Assembly (NCBI RefSeq): GCF_002797755.1 | Contig: NZ_PGFI01000012.1 | Span: forward strand, 248,001 to 312,000 | Direction: 5' to 3' | DNA from: Brevirhabdus pacifica | Lineage (GTDB): Bacteria; Pseudomonadota; Alphaproteobacteria; Rhodobacterales; Rhodobacteraceae | DNA length: 64,000 bases | Part shown: one piece after another, positions 35,101 through 43,499 of the stretch | Layout of the letters: each line of letters starts with the position of its first letter | How positions within the stretch are numbered: position 1 is the stretch's first letter | Made by a program: the position numbers and the translations under genes | Notes under the pieces: model-generated | What the model was told of the DNA's origin: nothing | What the model saw: only the letters and a program-made list of their open reading frames with translations | The model's database searches: none

Positions 35101-35788
35101 TGTCATACGAATGGGTATAGCCCTGGCTGCGGCGGCGTGCGCCCCGCGCGACCGCTTCCTCGATTGTCTGGCCCAGGACGAACTGGCGCCCCATTTCCTT
35201 CATCGCCCGCTGGACGGCGACGCGGATCACGGGCTCTCCCAATCGGCGCACGGCCCCGCGCAGGACCGAGGCCACGCCGGTCCCGTCACGCAGCACCTTG
35301 CCCGTCAGCATCAGCGCCCAGGTCGAGGCGTTGACCAGCGAGGAGCTGGAGCGCCCCAGATGTGCGCCCCATTCCGAGGGCGCGATCTTGTCCTCGATCA
35401 GGGCATCCAGCGTCTCGGCGTCGGGCACGCGCAGAAGCGCCTCGGCCAGGCACATCAGGGCGATCCCCTCATCGGTGGAAAGGCCGTATTCGGCCAAAAA
35501 CACCTCCATCAGCCCCGGGGCGGCGTCGGCGCGGATCTCCTCGACCAGGGTTTGCGCACGGTCGCGGACCCGGGCGCGCAGGGCCGCGTCGGGACGGTCG
35601 CGGGACAGCAATCGCTCAATCGCCGCCTCCTGTGGTTCAAGATGCAGGCGCCGGAGGGTGCGCCGCAGCTCGGCCAGCGAGGGCGGCGTCGCCACGGGCG
35701 CCGGGGTCGACGGGCCCGCGCCCTGTGGCGCGGCGGCAGCCACGGGGGGCGAGGCTTCGGGGGTCTCTGCGGGGTGAGGTGCGATCAT
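32198..35788 (-). CDS. putA: bifunctional proline dehydrogenase / L-glutamate gamma-semialdehyde dehydrogenase
   Basis: PutA oxidises proline to glutamate in two steps. The 1196-residue protein has a Pro/Ala-rich N-terminus (about 1-40), a helical domain, the FAD proline dehydrogenase barrel (about 170-480, LVKGAYWDSEIKRAQ) and the NAD aldehyde dehydrogenase domain (about 600-1060, with FTGSTATAR, catalytic Glu near 800 in AETGGLNAM and catalytic Cys near 835 in GQRCSAL), plus a C-terminal ALDH-like extension. There is no ribbon-helix-helix DNA-binding domain at the N-terminus, so it is not a self-regulating trifunctional PutA. The divergent Lrp-type gene is the likely activator. Confidence 0.96.
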   Translation of the reverse strand: MIAPHPAETPEASPPVAAAAPQGAGPSTPAPVATPPSLAELRRTLRRLHLEPQEAAIERLLSRDRPDAALRARVRDRAQTLVEEIRADAAPGLMEVFLAEYGLSTDEGIALMCLAEALLRVPDAETLDALIEDKIAPSEWGAHLGRSSSSLVNASTWALMLTGKVLRDGTGVASVLRGAVRRLGEPVIRVAVQRAMKEMGRQFVLGQTIEEAVARGARRRSQGYTHSYDMLGEAAITAEDASSYHRAYAGAIRYLSSLPDAGGDIRSRPGISVKLSALHPRYEHTQKDRVMAELAPRLLELALMAREGGMGLNIDAEEADRLELSLDVIEAVLADPRLAGWDGFGVVVQAYGQRAPAVIDWLHALAQKLDRRIMVRLVKGAYWDSEIKRAQVEGTAGFPVFTTKPATDVSYILCARKLLRMTDRIYPQFATHNAHSVAMILETGADPASYEFQRLHGMGEALHDLVMRRHGTNCRIYAPVGAHRDLLAYLVRRLLENGANSSFVNQIVNAEVPAAEIAADPFDRLEDVAPITALRLPRDLFRPERTNSAGWDLHSPAELERLEAMRAPFAAPHRWHGGPLLADEAGGATGEEQRLKNPAAPDEEVGRTRLASPDQTRAALAAAAPWRADGAERAAILTHAADLFEQSTGEILALLTREAGKTLADGIAELREAVDFLRYYAARIEDLEAPARGVFTCISPWNFPLAIFTGQIAAALAAGNAVLAKPAEATPLIAHLAVGLLHRAGVPRAALQFLPGPGGEVGAALTGSPAVGGVCFTGSTATARTIHRAMAGTMAPEAPLIAETGGLNAMIVDSTALPQQAVRDIVISAFQSAGQRCSALRMLYVQKDVEEGFLKMLTGAMAELRLGDPWEPATDVGPVIDAAARQDIDAHVAQAQAPGQVLWQGRIPEDGHFVAPTLIRLPGIAALEREVFGPILHVASFEAADLDRVVEEINATGYGLTFGIHSRIDDRVQTVAKRIAAGNVYVNRNQIGAIVGSQPFGGEGLSGTGPKAGGPHYLPRFTRAEGRVAPAPRGAGAADPSAVQRLLEGLRHTPRGVLSVTDLPGPTGESNRLTRLGRGVILCLGPDADSARAQAVQAREAGCHPVMVAPGARGADAVDGELDAEALIGLRHLDGVACWGDEDRLRSLREALAQREGAIVPLMSQADIIPGCLVERHVCVDTTAAGGNASLLAAAG

Positions 35789-35845
35789 GGCCTGAACTCC
35801 GATCCGGTTACCCTTGGCAATATAGGTAGGATTCTGGTGGCAGAC

Positions 35846-35881
35846 GGTCCAATCTTGCCCTTATCATAGCCCAATCGGACC
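35846..35881. promoter_or_regulatory. inverted repeat in the putA-putR intergenic region
   Basis: GGTCCAATC (35846-35854) and AATCGGACC (35873-35881) form an imperfect inverted repeat separated by 18 bp between the divergent genes. Lrp-family proteins bind such dyads; a role as PutR site is inference. Confidence 0.4.
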
Positions 35882-35912
35882 TGATTTTCAGATCACAAAG
35901 GTGAAACGTCCC

Positions 35913-36386
35913 ATGAAATCGTCTGAAACAGACCAATTGGACCGCTTTGACCATCGCATCATCGAAGAGCTGCGCCGCGACGGACGCCTGTCCTATTCCG
36001 AGCTTGCGCGCCGGGTGGGTCTGTCCAAGACCCCTTGCCAGCTACGTGTGCGCAAGCTGACCGAGGCGGGCTATATTCTTGGCTTCCGGGCTATCGTCGA
36101 CCCGGCGCGCCTGGGCCTTGATCACATCGCCTTTCTCGAGGTCCGCCTGTCGGACACGACCGAGCCCGCGCTGCAGGCCTTCAACGAGGCCGTGCGCGCC
36201 GCACCGCAGATCGAACAATGTCACATGATCGCAGGCAGTTACGACTACCTGCTGAAGATCCGAACCCGGGATATCGCGGGCTATCGGCGGTTTCTGTCGG
36301 ACGTGGCCTCGAACCTGCCGCACCTGGCCAACACTTCGACCCATGTGTCGATGGAGGCGGTCAAGGACGAGACAAGCCGCCCCTGA
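35913..36386 (+). CDS. putR: Lrp/AsnC family regulator, probable proline-responsive PutR
   Basis: A 157-residue regulator: N-terminal winged helix-turn-helix (about 8-55, LDRFDHRIIEELRRDGRLSY... ARRVGLSKTPCQLRVRKL) and a C-terminal RAM ligand-binding/oligomerisation domain (about 70-150). AAAGG precedes the ATG by 10 nt; an upstream GTG four codons earlier is less likely. In alphaproteobacteria an Lrp-type PutR next to putA activates it in response to proline; that arrangement is exactly seen here (divergent, 124 bp apart). Confidence 0.88.
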   Translation: MKSSETDQLDRFDHRIIEELRRDGRLSYSELARRVGLSKTPCQLRVRKLTEAGYILGFRAIVDPARLGLDHIAFLEVRLSDTTEPALQAFNEAVRAAPQIEQCHMIAGSYDYLLKIRTRDIAGYRRFLSDVASNLPHLANTSTHVSMEAVKDETSRP

Positions 36387-36410
36387 CCCCCCCTGTCGCC
36401 AAGCGAAGGT

Positions 36411-37616
36411 TCACCCCTGGCGGCCGCGAGCCAGGAATTCGCCCATCCTCTCCAGCGCGCGGGTGATGTTCTCGCGGCTGTTGGCGTAGCTGAGGCGAAT
36501 ATACCCCTCGCCCAGGGTGCCGAAATCGGGGCCGCCGATGGTGGCGACACCCGCCTCCTCCAACAGGGCCGATGCCAGCGGCTTGGCCTGCCAGCCGGTG
36601 CCGGTGATGTTGGGAAAGGCATAGAAGGCGCCCTTGGGCCGGATGCAGCTGACCCCCTCGATGGCGTTCAGCCCCGCGACGACCAGCTCCCGCCTTGCGT
36701 CGAACTCGGCCAGCATCTCCGCCACCGCGACCTGTGGGCCGCGCAAAGCCTCGAGTGCTGCGAACTGGGCCGGGGCGTTGACGCAGGACCAGCAGTTCAC
36801 GGCCAGCTTGCGGGCATAACCGATCAGTGCCTCGGGCCAGACCGAATAGCCCAACCGCCAGCCGGTCATGGCATAGGTCTTGGACCAGCCGTTCAACAGG
36901 ATCAGCCGGTCGCGGATCGAGGGATAGGACAGCAGGCTGACGTGTTCCTCGCCGTCGTAGAGCATCTGGTCATAGATCTCGTCCGACAGGATCGCGACGC
37001 CGGGGTGCGCGTCCAGCCCCGCGACGAGGCGGTCGATCTCGGCCCGCGGGGTGACACCGCCGCAGGGGTTGGCCGGCGAGTTGACGATCAGGAGCCGCGT
37101 GCGCGGCGTGATCAGCGACAGCATCTCCTCGGCCGAGACGGCAAAGCCGTTCTCTTCGCGGATGGGGACGGGGATCGGGGTGGCGCCCGTGAACTCGATC
37201 ATCGAGCGATAGATGGGAAAGCCCGGGTCGGGATAGAGGATCTCGGCCCCCGGCTCGCCGAACATGAGGATGGCCGCGAACATCGTCACCTTGCCGCCTG
37301 GCACGATCATCACGTGGCCCGGATCGACCGCGACGCCGTGGCGGCGGTCAAGATCCTCGGCCACCGCTTCGCGCAACGGGGCGATGCCGGTGGCGGGGGT
37401 ATAGCCGTGTTCGCCGTCGCGCAGGGCCTTGACCGCCGCCTCGACGATATGGCCCGGGGTGGCAAAATCGGGCTGCCCGATCCCGAGGTTGATGACATCG
37501 CACCCCTGCGCCGACAGCTCGCCCGCGCGGGCCAGCACGGCAAAGGCGTTCTCCTCGCCGATACGGTCGAAACCTGCGATCGTTTTCAGCTTTGTGTTCG
37601 GCTGCGTTTTCAGCAT
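36411..37616 (-). CDS. PLP-dependent class I/II aminotransferase
   Basis: A 401-residue fold-type I aminotransferase. Motifs: LGIGQPDFATP (about 44-54), YTPATGIAPLREA (substrate loop), NSPANPCGG (PLP contact), SDEIYDQMLYDG and the Schiff-base Lys246 in NGWSKTYAMTGWRLGY, then an Arg-rich C-terminus binding the alpha-carboxylate. ATG at 37616 chosen over an upstream GTG because AGGAAGGG lies upstream of it. Substrate cannot be assigned; aspartate/aromatic-type members look closest. It converges with putR. Confidence 0.9.
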   Translation of the reverse strand: MLKTQPNTKLKTIAGFDRIGEENAFAVLARAGELSAQGCDVINLGIGQPDFATPGHIVEAAVKALRDGEHGYTPATGIAPLREAVAEDLDRRHGVAVDPGHVMIVPGGKVTMFAAILMFGEPGAEILYPDPGFPIYRSMIEFTGATPIPVPIREENGFAVSAEEMLSLITPRTRLLIVNSPANPCGGVTPRAEIDRLVAGLDAHPGVAILSDEIYDQMLYDGEEHVSLLSYPSIRDRLILLNGWSKTYAMTGWRLGYSVWPEALIGYARKLAVNCWSCVNAPAQFAALEALRGPQVAVAEMLAEFDARRELVVAGLNAIEGVSCIRPKGAFYAFPNITGTGWQAKPLASALLEEAGVATIGGPDFGTLGEGYIRLSYANSRENITRALERMGEFLARGRQG

Positions 37617-37701
37617 CTTGACGGGCTTCCCTTCCTGCACGGCCTAAGATGGCGCACAGCATTCGCGCGCCCTTTGACGCGCGATCCTAGCGGCGGCAGG
37701 C

Positions 37702-38229
37702 TCAGGGCAAAAGGACCGATTGGCGATCGAACTCGGCCGTCTCCTCGCTGTTGTCGTCATAGACCACGCGCAGGCTGATCTGCTGGACCGAACCCAGGGG
37801 CTGCTGGAAATAGGGCACGCGCCCCTCGGCCTTGATGGCGTTGGGCTGGGCGCTGTCGGGATAGCAAGGCTCCATCTCCCAGCGGGTGTCGGGGGGCGCG
37901 CCGTTGAGGCCGTAGAAAACCGCGTGCAGGCCGCAGCGCCAGGATTCCAGGTGGGTCAGGTAGACCAGGTCCTGGCCGTTGAACTCCCGCACGGCGACCC
38001 AGTTGGCGCGGGTGGCCGACAGGATCGGCCTGACCTCCAGCGCGGTCAGGAAACGGCCGGTGGCGACCTGTTCCTCGGGCGGGGGCAAGGGGGTGCCCGT
38101 CGCGGGGGATGGAGCCTCGGCGGTCTCGGTGGCCTGGGCCCCACCGGGCGCCAGGGCGACCCCCGGGGCCTGCTGGACCAGGCCGAACCCGGTCATCGAC
38201 AGCAATGCGAAGGCGATCAGTTCAAGCAT
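37702..38229 (-). CDS. hypothetical exported protein
   Basis: A 175-residue protein; ATG at 38229 has GGGAGAG 7 nt upstream. N-terminal signal peptide or anchor (about 1-26), then a Pro/Thr/Ala-rich linker (about 28-55) and a C-terminal domain of about 120 residues with two Cys (WRCGLHAVFYGLNG and EPCYPDS) and a VYDDNSEETAEF end. No family recognised. The domain pattern suggests a small periplasmic protein with one disulfide. Confidence 0.7.
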   Translation of the reverse strand: MLELIAFALLSMTGFGLVQQAPGVALAPGGAQATETAEAPSPATGTPLPPPEEQVATGRFLTALEVRPILSATRANWVAVREFNGQDLVYLTHLESWRCGLHAVFYGLNGAPPDTRWEMEPCYPDSAQPNAIKAEGRVPYFQQPLGSVQQISLRVVYDDNSEETAEFDRQSVLLP

Positions 38230-38371
38230 CGGCACTCTCCCGGCATGGCGGCGGCGGGTGCCCCGCCCCGCGTCTTGGGGTTACGCTCTGAATTCGATGG
38301 CCTGGGCGCTTTGTGACCGGCGCCTTGTGCCCTATAGTCGGCAAAAATCCCATTCGAGGCAAGTTCCGGGC

Positions 38372-39373
38372 ATGACCGACGAAAATCCCCGCCCCTTCAA
38401 CGTGCTGGCCGTGGTGCAGGCGGGACGGCTGGAATACGAGGCTGCGCTGTTCGCGGTATCGTTCCGCGCCGCCAACCCCGATTTCGCCGGCCGCCTGATC
38501 CTGGCCGAGCCGCAGCCCGGCCCGCTTTGGGGCGACGAGGATCCCCGCATCCAGGACCCGGCCGTCCGCACCCTGTTGGAGGACCATGGCGCCGAGATCC
38601 GCCCGTTCCACAGCCGGCATTTCGGCGCGGCCTATCCAAACGGCAACAAGATCGAGGCGCTATCGACCCTGCCCGCCGGAGAACCCTTCGTTTTCTTCGA
38701 CACCGACACGCTGCATCTCGACAGCCTGTCGCGAGTGCCCTTCGATTTCGACCGGCCGAGCGCCTCGATGAAGCGCGAGAACACCTGGCCCACGCAAGAG
38801 CTTTACGGCCCCGGATACAACCAGGTCTGGGGCGCGCTTTACGAACAGTTCGGGCTGGATTTCGAAAGCTCCCTCGACCCGGCCCAGCCGGACGAGCATT
38901 GGGAGCGGTACCTCTATTTCAACGCGGGCTGGTTCTTTCACGCGGATCCCGCGGCCTTCGGCGCGCGCTTCGTGGAATATGCCACCGCCATCCGCGACAC
39001 ACCGCCGCCCGAGCTGGTTTGCCAGCCCCTCTATCCCTGGCTTGACCAGATTGCCCTGCCGCTGGTCATCCATTCCTTCGGGGGCGGGCGCGCGACCCTG
39101 CCCGACGGGCATCTGGATGGCGACACGACCTGCCACTGGCGGGTGCTGCCACTGGCCTACGCCCGCGAGGCCGACGCCGTGATCGACACGCTCGAGGCGG
39201 TGACAGCCCCGAACAGGGTCAAGAAGGTGCTGAAGAACTATGAGCCGTTCAAGCGGATGATCTTCCAGGGCAAGGGCCGCAAGGTGCGCGAGATGTTCGA
39301 CCGCGATGCCCTGCCCCGCAAGGAACAGCAGATCCGCAACCGCATCAAGAAGGCGCGCCTCTGGGTGCGCTGA
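38372..39373 (+). CDS. putative GT-A fold glycosyltransferase
   Basis: A 333-residue soluble protein. A VFFDTDTL motif (Asp110, Asp112) in a Rossmann-like first half resembles the metal-binding DxD of GT-A glycosyltransferases; later YLYFNAGWFFHADP and PLYPWLDQIALPL segments occur in families that process nucleotide sugars. The C-terminal about 70 residues are basic (RVKKVLKNYEPFKRM...RIKKARLWVR). No transmembrane segment. The acceptor and donor are unknown. It is encoded alone, divergent from the hypothetical exported protein. Confidence 0.6.
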   Translation: MTDENPRPFNVLAVVQAGRLEYEAALFAVSFRAANPDFAGRLILAEPQPGPLWGDEDPRIQDPAVRTLLEDHGAEIRPFHSRHFGAAYPNGNKIEALSTLPAGEPFVFFDTDTLHLDSLSRVPFDFDRPSASMKRENTWPTQELYGPGYNQVWGALYEQFGLDFESSLDPAQPDEHWERYLYFNAGWFFHADPAAFGARFVEYATAIRDTPPPELVCQPLYPWLDQIALPLVIHSFGGGRATLPDGHLDGDTTCHWRVLPLAYAREADAVIDTLEAVTAPNRVKKVLKNYEPFKRMIFQGKGRKVREMFDRDALPRKEQQIRNRIKKARLWVR

Positions 39374-39385
39374 GGCGCGCGCCGA

Positions 39386-40099
39386 TCACTCCAGCTCGTA
39401 GACGATGGAGACCCCGGCCTCGACGCTCAGCTCACCCTCGGCGATGGGCACGGCCCGGGCCGAGCGCGCCATTTCCGCCGCCATCATCGGGCGCGGGCCG
39501 CCCTGGTCGGCGGCCTCGTTGATCGACACGAGTGAGCCAAGGTCCATCCCCGTCGCCTCTGCGTAAAGCTCGGCCTTGCGGCGGGCGTCAGCCACGGCGC
39601 GGCGGCGGGCCTCGTCGCGCGTCTCCTCGGGGGACTGCAACCCGAAGCTGAGGCCCTGGAATTCGTTGGCGCCGGCACTGACCACAGCGTCTAGGATCAG
39701 GCCCAGCCGGGAAAGGTCGCGCACCCGGACCGAGACCGTGTTGCGGGCCTGGAAGCCGGTGATTTCGGGCGGGGCCTCGGGGCCGCCGTTGCGCCGGTTG
39801 GTCCAGAGCGGGTTGAGCGACAGGTTCAGTGTCTGCACGTCCCGCCCCTCGATCCCCGCGTCGGCAAGCACGCGCAGCGTCTCTTCCATGTGCTGGCTGT
39901 TGAGGTCCAGAACCTCCTTGGCGACCTTGCCCTCGGCGGTCACGCCAAGGGTGATGACGGCCATGTCGGGGGCCACCTCGACCACGCCGCGCCCCTCGAC
40001 GGTCAGCCGCGCCCGCTCCAGCGCCGAGGCGGGGGATGACAGGCCCAGGGCAACCAAGGAAAATCCTGTCAAAATAAGGGATAGGACGGTCGAATGCAT
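39386..40099 (-). CDS. SIMPL domain (DUF541) periplasmic protein
   Basis: A 237-residue protein with a signal peptide (about 1-26, ending ASA-LERA) and a single SIMPL domain: LTVEGRGVVEVAPDMAVITLGV, SLNPLWTNRRN, VSVRVRDLSRLGLILDAVVSAGANEF and the C-terminal ARRKAELYAEATGMDLG motif. SIMPL proteins are periplasmic, with suggested stress-protective roles in some bacteria. AAAGGAAC lies upstream of the ATG at 40099. Confidence 0.9.
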   Translation of the reverse strand: MHSTVLSLILTGFSLVALGLSSPASALERARLTVEGRGVVEVAPDMAVITLGVTAEGKVAKEVLDLNSQHMEETLRVLADAGIEGRDVQTLNLSLNPLWTNRRNGGPEAPPEITGFQARNTVSVRVRDLSRLGLILDAVVSAGANEFQGLSFGLQSPEETRDEARRRAVADARRKAELYAEATGMDLGSLVSINEAADQGGPRPMMAAEMARSARAVPIAEGELSVEAGVSIVYELE

Positions 40100-40333
40100 G
40101 GCGGGTTCCTTTCTGGTATCGGGCCGGATCCGGGGGCGGTGACCGCGCCTTTGACGGGGCCACTGACGGGGCCGGATCCATGGTCTGCCCCGGCGGCAGC
40201 GTCGGGCCTGCCGGCACGAATGGCAAGGTTCCGCTGGCGGGCCCCTCTCACCCTCGGCGGTTTCCTGCTATAACGATGCGCGACACTGCTGTCCGGTAAG
40301 GCCATTGACAGATTCTATGCTAGGTCAGATGCC

Positions 40334-43291
40334 ATGAAACCCAATTTTGCGCTCGATCTATCCCATGACGGAATCGGCCTCCTGCACAGGGGCCGAAAGG
40401 GCTGGCTGCGTGTCGGCGAGGTGTCGTTGGACGATCCGATGATGCGCGGAACCCTGGCCATGATGCGCCGCACGGCCGCCGAGCTGGCCACAGGCGGCAT
40501 GACCACCAAGCTGGTGCTGCCCGCCTCGCAGATCCTGTACCTGACCGTCGACGCCCCCGGCCCCTCGGACGAGGAGCGCGAGGCGCAGGTCCGCGCCGCG
40601 CTGGACGGGCGCACCCCCTACGATGTGTCCGAGCTGGTCTTCGACCATTCGCCGACCGCCGGTGACAAGGGCCGCCGCCTGGTGGCCGTGGTCGCCCGCG
40701 AGACCCTGGACGAGGCCGAGGCCTTCGCGGTCGAGCATCGGTTCAACCCCGTCAGCTTCGTCGCCCGCCCCGACGGGGACGAATTCGCCGGAGAGCCGTT
40801 CTTCGGCATGACCGCCCATGCCCGGACCCTGCTGAACGGGGACACGGTCGAGCGCGACGCAGAGCCCGTGCGCATCAAGGGATCGGTCCCGCAGGGCGGC
40901 GATGCAGAGGTTGAGACTTCCGGCGCCGAGAAGGCGACCGCCGAAGACAATCAGGGCCGGGCCGCAGGGGATGCCGGCGCGAAGACAGACCCGGCGGCCG
41001 CACCTGCCGATGGGCAGAGCGAAGAGATGTCCGGCCCCGCGCCGGCCTTTTCCACCCGCCGCGCCGACCGCGAGGCGCGTCCCGCCGGCGGGACGGTGAC
41101 CATCGAACGCGCCAGCCGTTTCAGCATGGGCGCGATCCCTCCGGCCAGCGCCGCGATGTCCGGTGCCGCCGACGCATCCACCGATCCCGCCGCCGTGGAA
41201 CTCTCCGAGACTGGCGATGGTAAGCCGGGCGCGCGCCGCGCCCCGGTCGTGGCCCCCCTGCCCGACCTGCCCGGCGACGGACAGGCCACCGGCCAGCCCA
41301 CATCGCAACCCACTGGCCGTCGGGGCGCACAGCCTGCCCTGCCCGGCGATGTCGCCGCGCGCAGCATGGCGGGCCGCGACGCGCCGCCCGTTGGTGGGGC
41401 CGTGGGTGGGGCCGACCGCCACGCGGAACATCGCGCCGGTTTCTCCTTTCCCGCCGAAGGGGGGCCGGTCGACGGTGCCCCCGCCGGGCACCCGCGCGGC
41501 ATGTCGCGCCGCACCGGCATCCTGCTGACGCTGCTGCTGCTCGTGGCCCTGGCCCTAGCCGCCATCGCCACGACCCTCATCAAGCGCAACGAACTGGCCT
41601 CGGTCTTCACCAGCGCCGATTTCGAGCTGGCCGACGCGACCTTCCTGCCGCCCTTGGGCTATGACGAGCCGCCGCTGACCGCCTTCCGGCCGACGCCGCG
41701 CCCCGAGCAACCCGCGCGCCTGGCCCAGGATGCGCCCGCGGACGACCTGATCGGCCCCCGCGCCCCGGCGCCGGTGGTGACGGCGGTGATGACCTCGACC
41801 GGTCCCATCGCGCGGCCCGAGACGATGATGCCCGAGGTGCCGGCGATTGACGGCCCCGCCGGCGCGGTTCAGGACCTGGTGGCCGAGGCCGACACGATCC
41901 GCCTTTCCCTGCCGCCGCTGCCGCCCCTTGTCTCCGATGCGGCACCGGCCCCCTCCGGGCAGGCGAGCACCACAGCGCCTGCGGCCCTTGCCGCCGCGCC
42001 GCAACGCCTTGCGCCCCAGGCCGCCGATCCGCTGGCGCCACTGGCCGATGAAAGCGTCGGCCGCGCGGCATTCTCGGCACCCGACCTGGCCGAGATCCAA
42101 CCACAGGACGCCGCCGCTGCGGGCGAGCTGCTGGCGCTTGTCACGCCTGAGACCTCCATCAGGCCCGACCGCCGCCCGACCTCGGACCCCGGCGCCCGGA
42201 CCTCCCCCGAGACCACCCCCGACGAGGTGCGCGAGGAGCGTCCCGCCCTCGCCGACGATGCGGCCCCCCTCCTTCCCGACGGGCCCGACCCCGCCCTGCA
42301 TTACGCCGCCACCGGCATCTGGACCGGCGCGCCCGAGATGATCGTCGTGCCCCCCTCGCAAGGGCTGGATGCGCTTTACATCGCCTCGATCGACCCGGCG
42401 GTGACCCAGCAGGACGCCATTGCCCTGCCGCCCGCCCTTGCCGGCGATGACCTGCGCCTGCCCAACCAGGCGGTGCCCGCCGACGCCTCCGCCCGGTTCG
42501 AGCTGGATGCGCGCGGGCTGGTGACGCCTGCCCCCTCTGGCACGCTCAGCCCCGACGGGGTCACCGTCTATGCCGGCCGTCCCGACCCGATGCCGGCAGA
42601 GCGCCCGCGCCGGGAGGCCGCCGCCCAGGATGCGACCGACGACGACAAGGCCGAGGCCACGGCCAACGCGCCAGCCGTCGCCGCCGTCCGCCCCACCGCG
42701 CGGCCCGACGACCTGTCGGACCGGACCGAGCGTCAGCAGCTTGCCGGCCTGACCCGCAAGGAGCTTTCGCAGGTCCGCCCCAAGCTGCGGCCCGAGGAGG
42801 CAGCCCTGACCGCCCCCGGCGCCAACACGAAGGCCGAAATCGAGAAGGCCGTCGCGGACGCCAACCGGGAGGTCGTGCCCGACACCAGCGCCGAGCCGGT
42901 CGTCAACGCCTCGAAACTGGCGGTCCGAAGCTCGGAGAAGCCCAAGCTGCGGCCGGCGAATTTCGCCTCCGTCATGCGCAAGGCGCGGGCGACGCGGATG
43001 AAAAGCGTGGCCTCGCCCGATCCCAAGGCCGACCCGCGCCTGCCCGAGAAGACCTCCGTCTCGCGCGCCGCGACCGAGCGGAATGCCGTCAACCTCTCGA
43101 AGATCAGCCTGATCGGTGTCTACGGCACCTCGTCCAGCCGCCGCGCGCTGGTCCGCCTGCCCTCGGGCAAGTTCAAGAAGGTCGAGGTTGGCGACCGCAT
43201 GGACGGCGGCCGGGTCATCGCCATCGGCGACGAGTCGCTGCGCTATACCAAGAGCGGGCGCAGCGTCGTGCTGGCGATGCCCCGAAGCTGA
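40334..43291 (+). CDS. large bitopic membrane protein with GspL/PilM-like N-terminus and PilP/GspC-like C-terminus
   Basis: A 985-residue protein. Residues about 1-150 form a compact domain (LVLPASQILYLTVDAPG, EAQVRAALDGRTPYDVSELVFDH) that resembles the cytoplasmic actin-like domain of GspL/PilM. A Pro/Ala/Gly/Asp-rich linker follows, one membrane segment at about 394-416 (GILLTLLLLVALALAAIATT), a long periplasmic disordered segment (about 420-900) and a small C-terminal domain (about 918-985: SLIGVYGTSSSRRALVRLPS, FKKVEVGDRMDGGRVIAIG) like the PilP/GspC homology region. It is read as an envelope-spanning scaffold. No secretion or pilus genes are nearby, and the role is unknown. Confidence 0.65.
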   Translation: MKPNFALDLSHDGIGLLHRGRKGWLRVGEVSLDDPMMRGTLAMMRRTAAELATGGMTTKLVLPASQILYLTVDAPGPSDEEREAQVRAALDGRTPYDVSELVFDHSPTAGDKGRRLVAVVARETLDEAEAFAVEHRFNPVSFVARPDGDEFAGEPFFGMTAHARTLLNGDTVERDAEPVRIKGSVPQGGDAEVETSGAEKATAEDNQGRAAGDAGAKTDPAAAPADGQSEEMSGPAPAFSTRRADREARPAGGTVTIERASRFSMGAIPPASAAMSGAADASTDPAAVELSETGDGKPGARRAPVVAPLPDLPGDGQATGQPTSQPTGRRGAQPALPGDVAARSMAGRDAPPVGGAVGGADRHAEHRAGFSFPAEGGPVDGAPAGHPRGMSRRTGILLTLLLLVALALAAIATTLIKRNELASVFTSADFELADATFLPPLGYDEPPLTAFRPTPRPEQPARLAQDAPADDLIGPRAPAPVVTAVMTSTGPIARPETMMPEVPAIDGPAGAVQDLVAEADTIRLSLPPLPPLVSDAAPAPSGQASTTAPAALAAAPQRLAPQAADPLAPLADESVGRAAFSAPDLAEIQPQDAAAAGELLALVTPETSIRPDRRPTSDPGARTSPETTPDEVREERPALADDAAPLLPDGPDPALHYAATGIWTGAPEMIVVPPSQGLDALYIASIDPAVTQQDAIALPPALAGDDLRLPNQAVPADASARFELDARGLVTPAPSGTLSPDGVTVYAGRPDPMPAERPRREAAAQDATDDDKAEATANAPAVAAVRPTARPDDLSDRTERQQLAGLTRKELSQVRPKLRPEEAALTAPGANTKAEIEKAVADANREVVPDTSAEPVVNASKLAVRSSEKPKLRPANFASVMRKARATRMKSVASPDPKADPRLPEKTSVSRAATERNAVNLSKISLIGVYGTSSSRRALVRLPSGKFKKVEVGDRMDGGRVIAIGDESLRYTKSGRSVVLAMPRS

Positions 43292-43499
43292 GGGCCGGCG
43301 CCGTCCCTCCCCGAAGGATGGCGCCCTCGCCCGGTGAGAACACCGACCGCCGTGAGCGAATTCACCGGCAATTCCATTTAAAAGGTTGAGTTCCCGGCAA
43401 GTCGCCGCAACTTTGACAGGTGGGCGCCCGTTCGGGGGGTCCTGAACATGCGCCCGCCGGCCCCTGCCGCGCGGTGCCGGAACCGGTCTCGGGGGGACG

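Noticed and set aside
39353-39387. Hairpin over the glycosyltransferase stop codon
   Set aside because: Nine-base stem with no T tract, and the paired arms are partly within the coding sequence.
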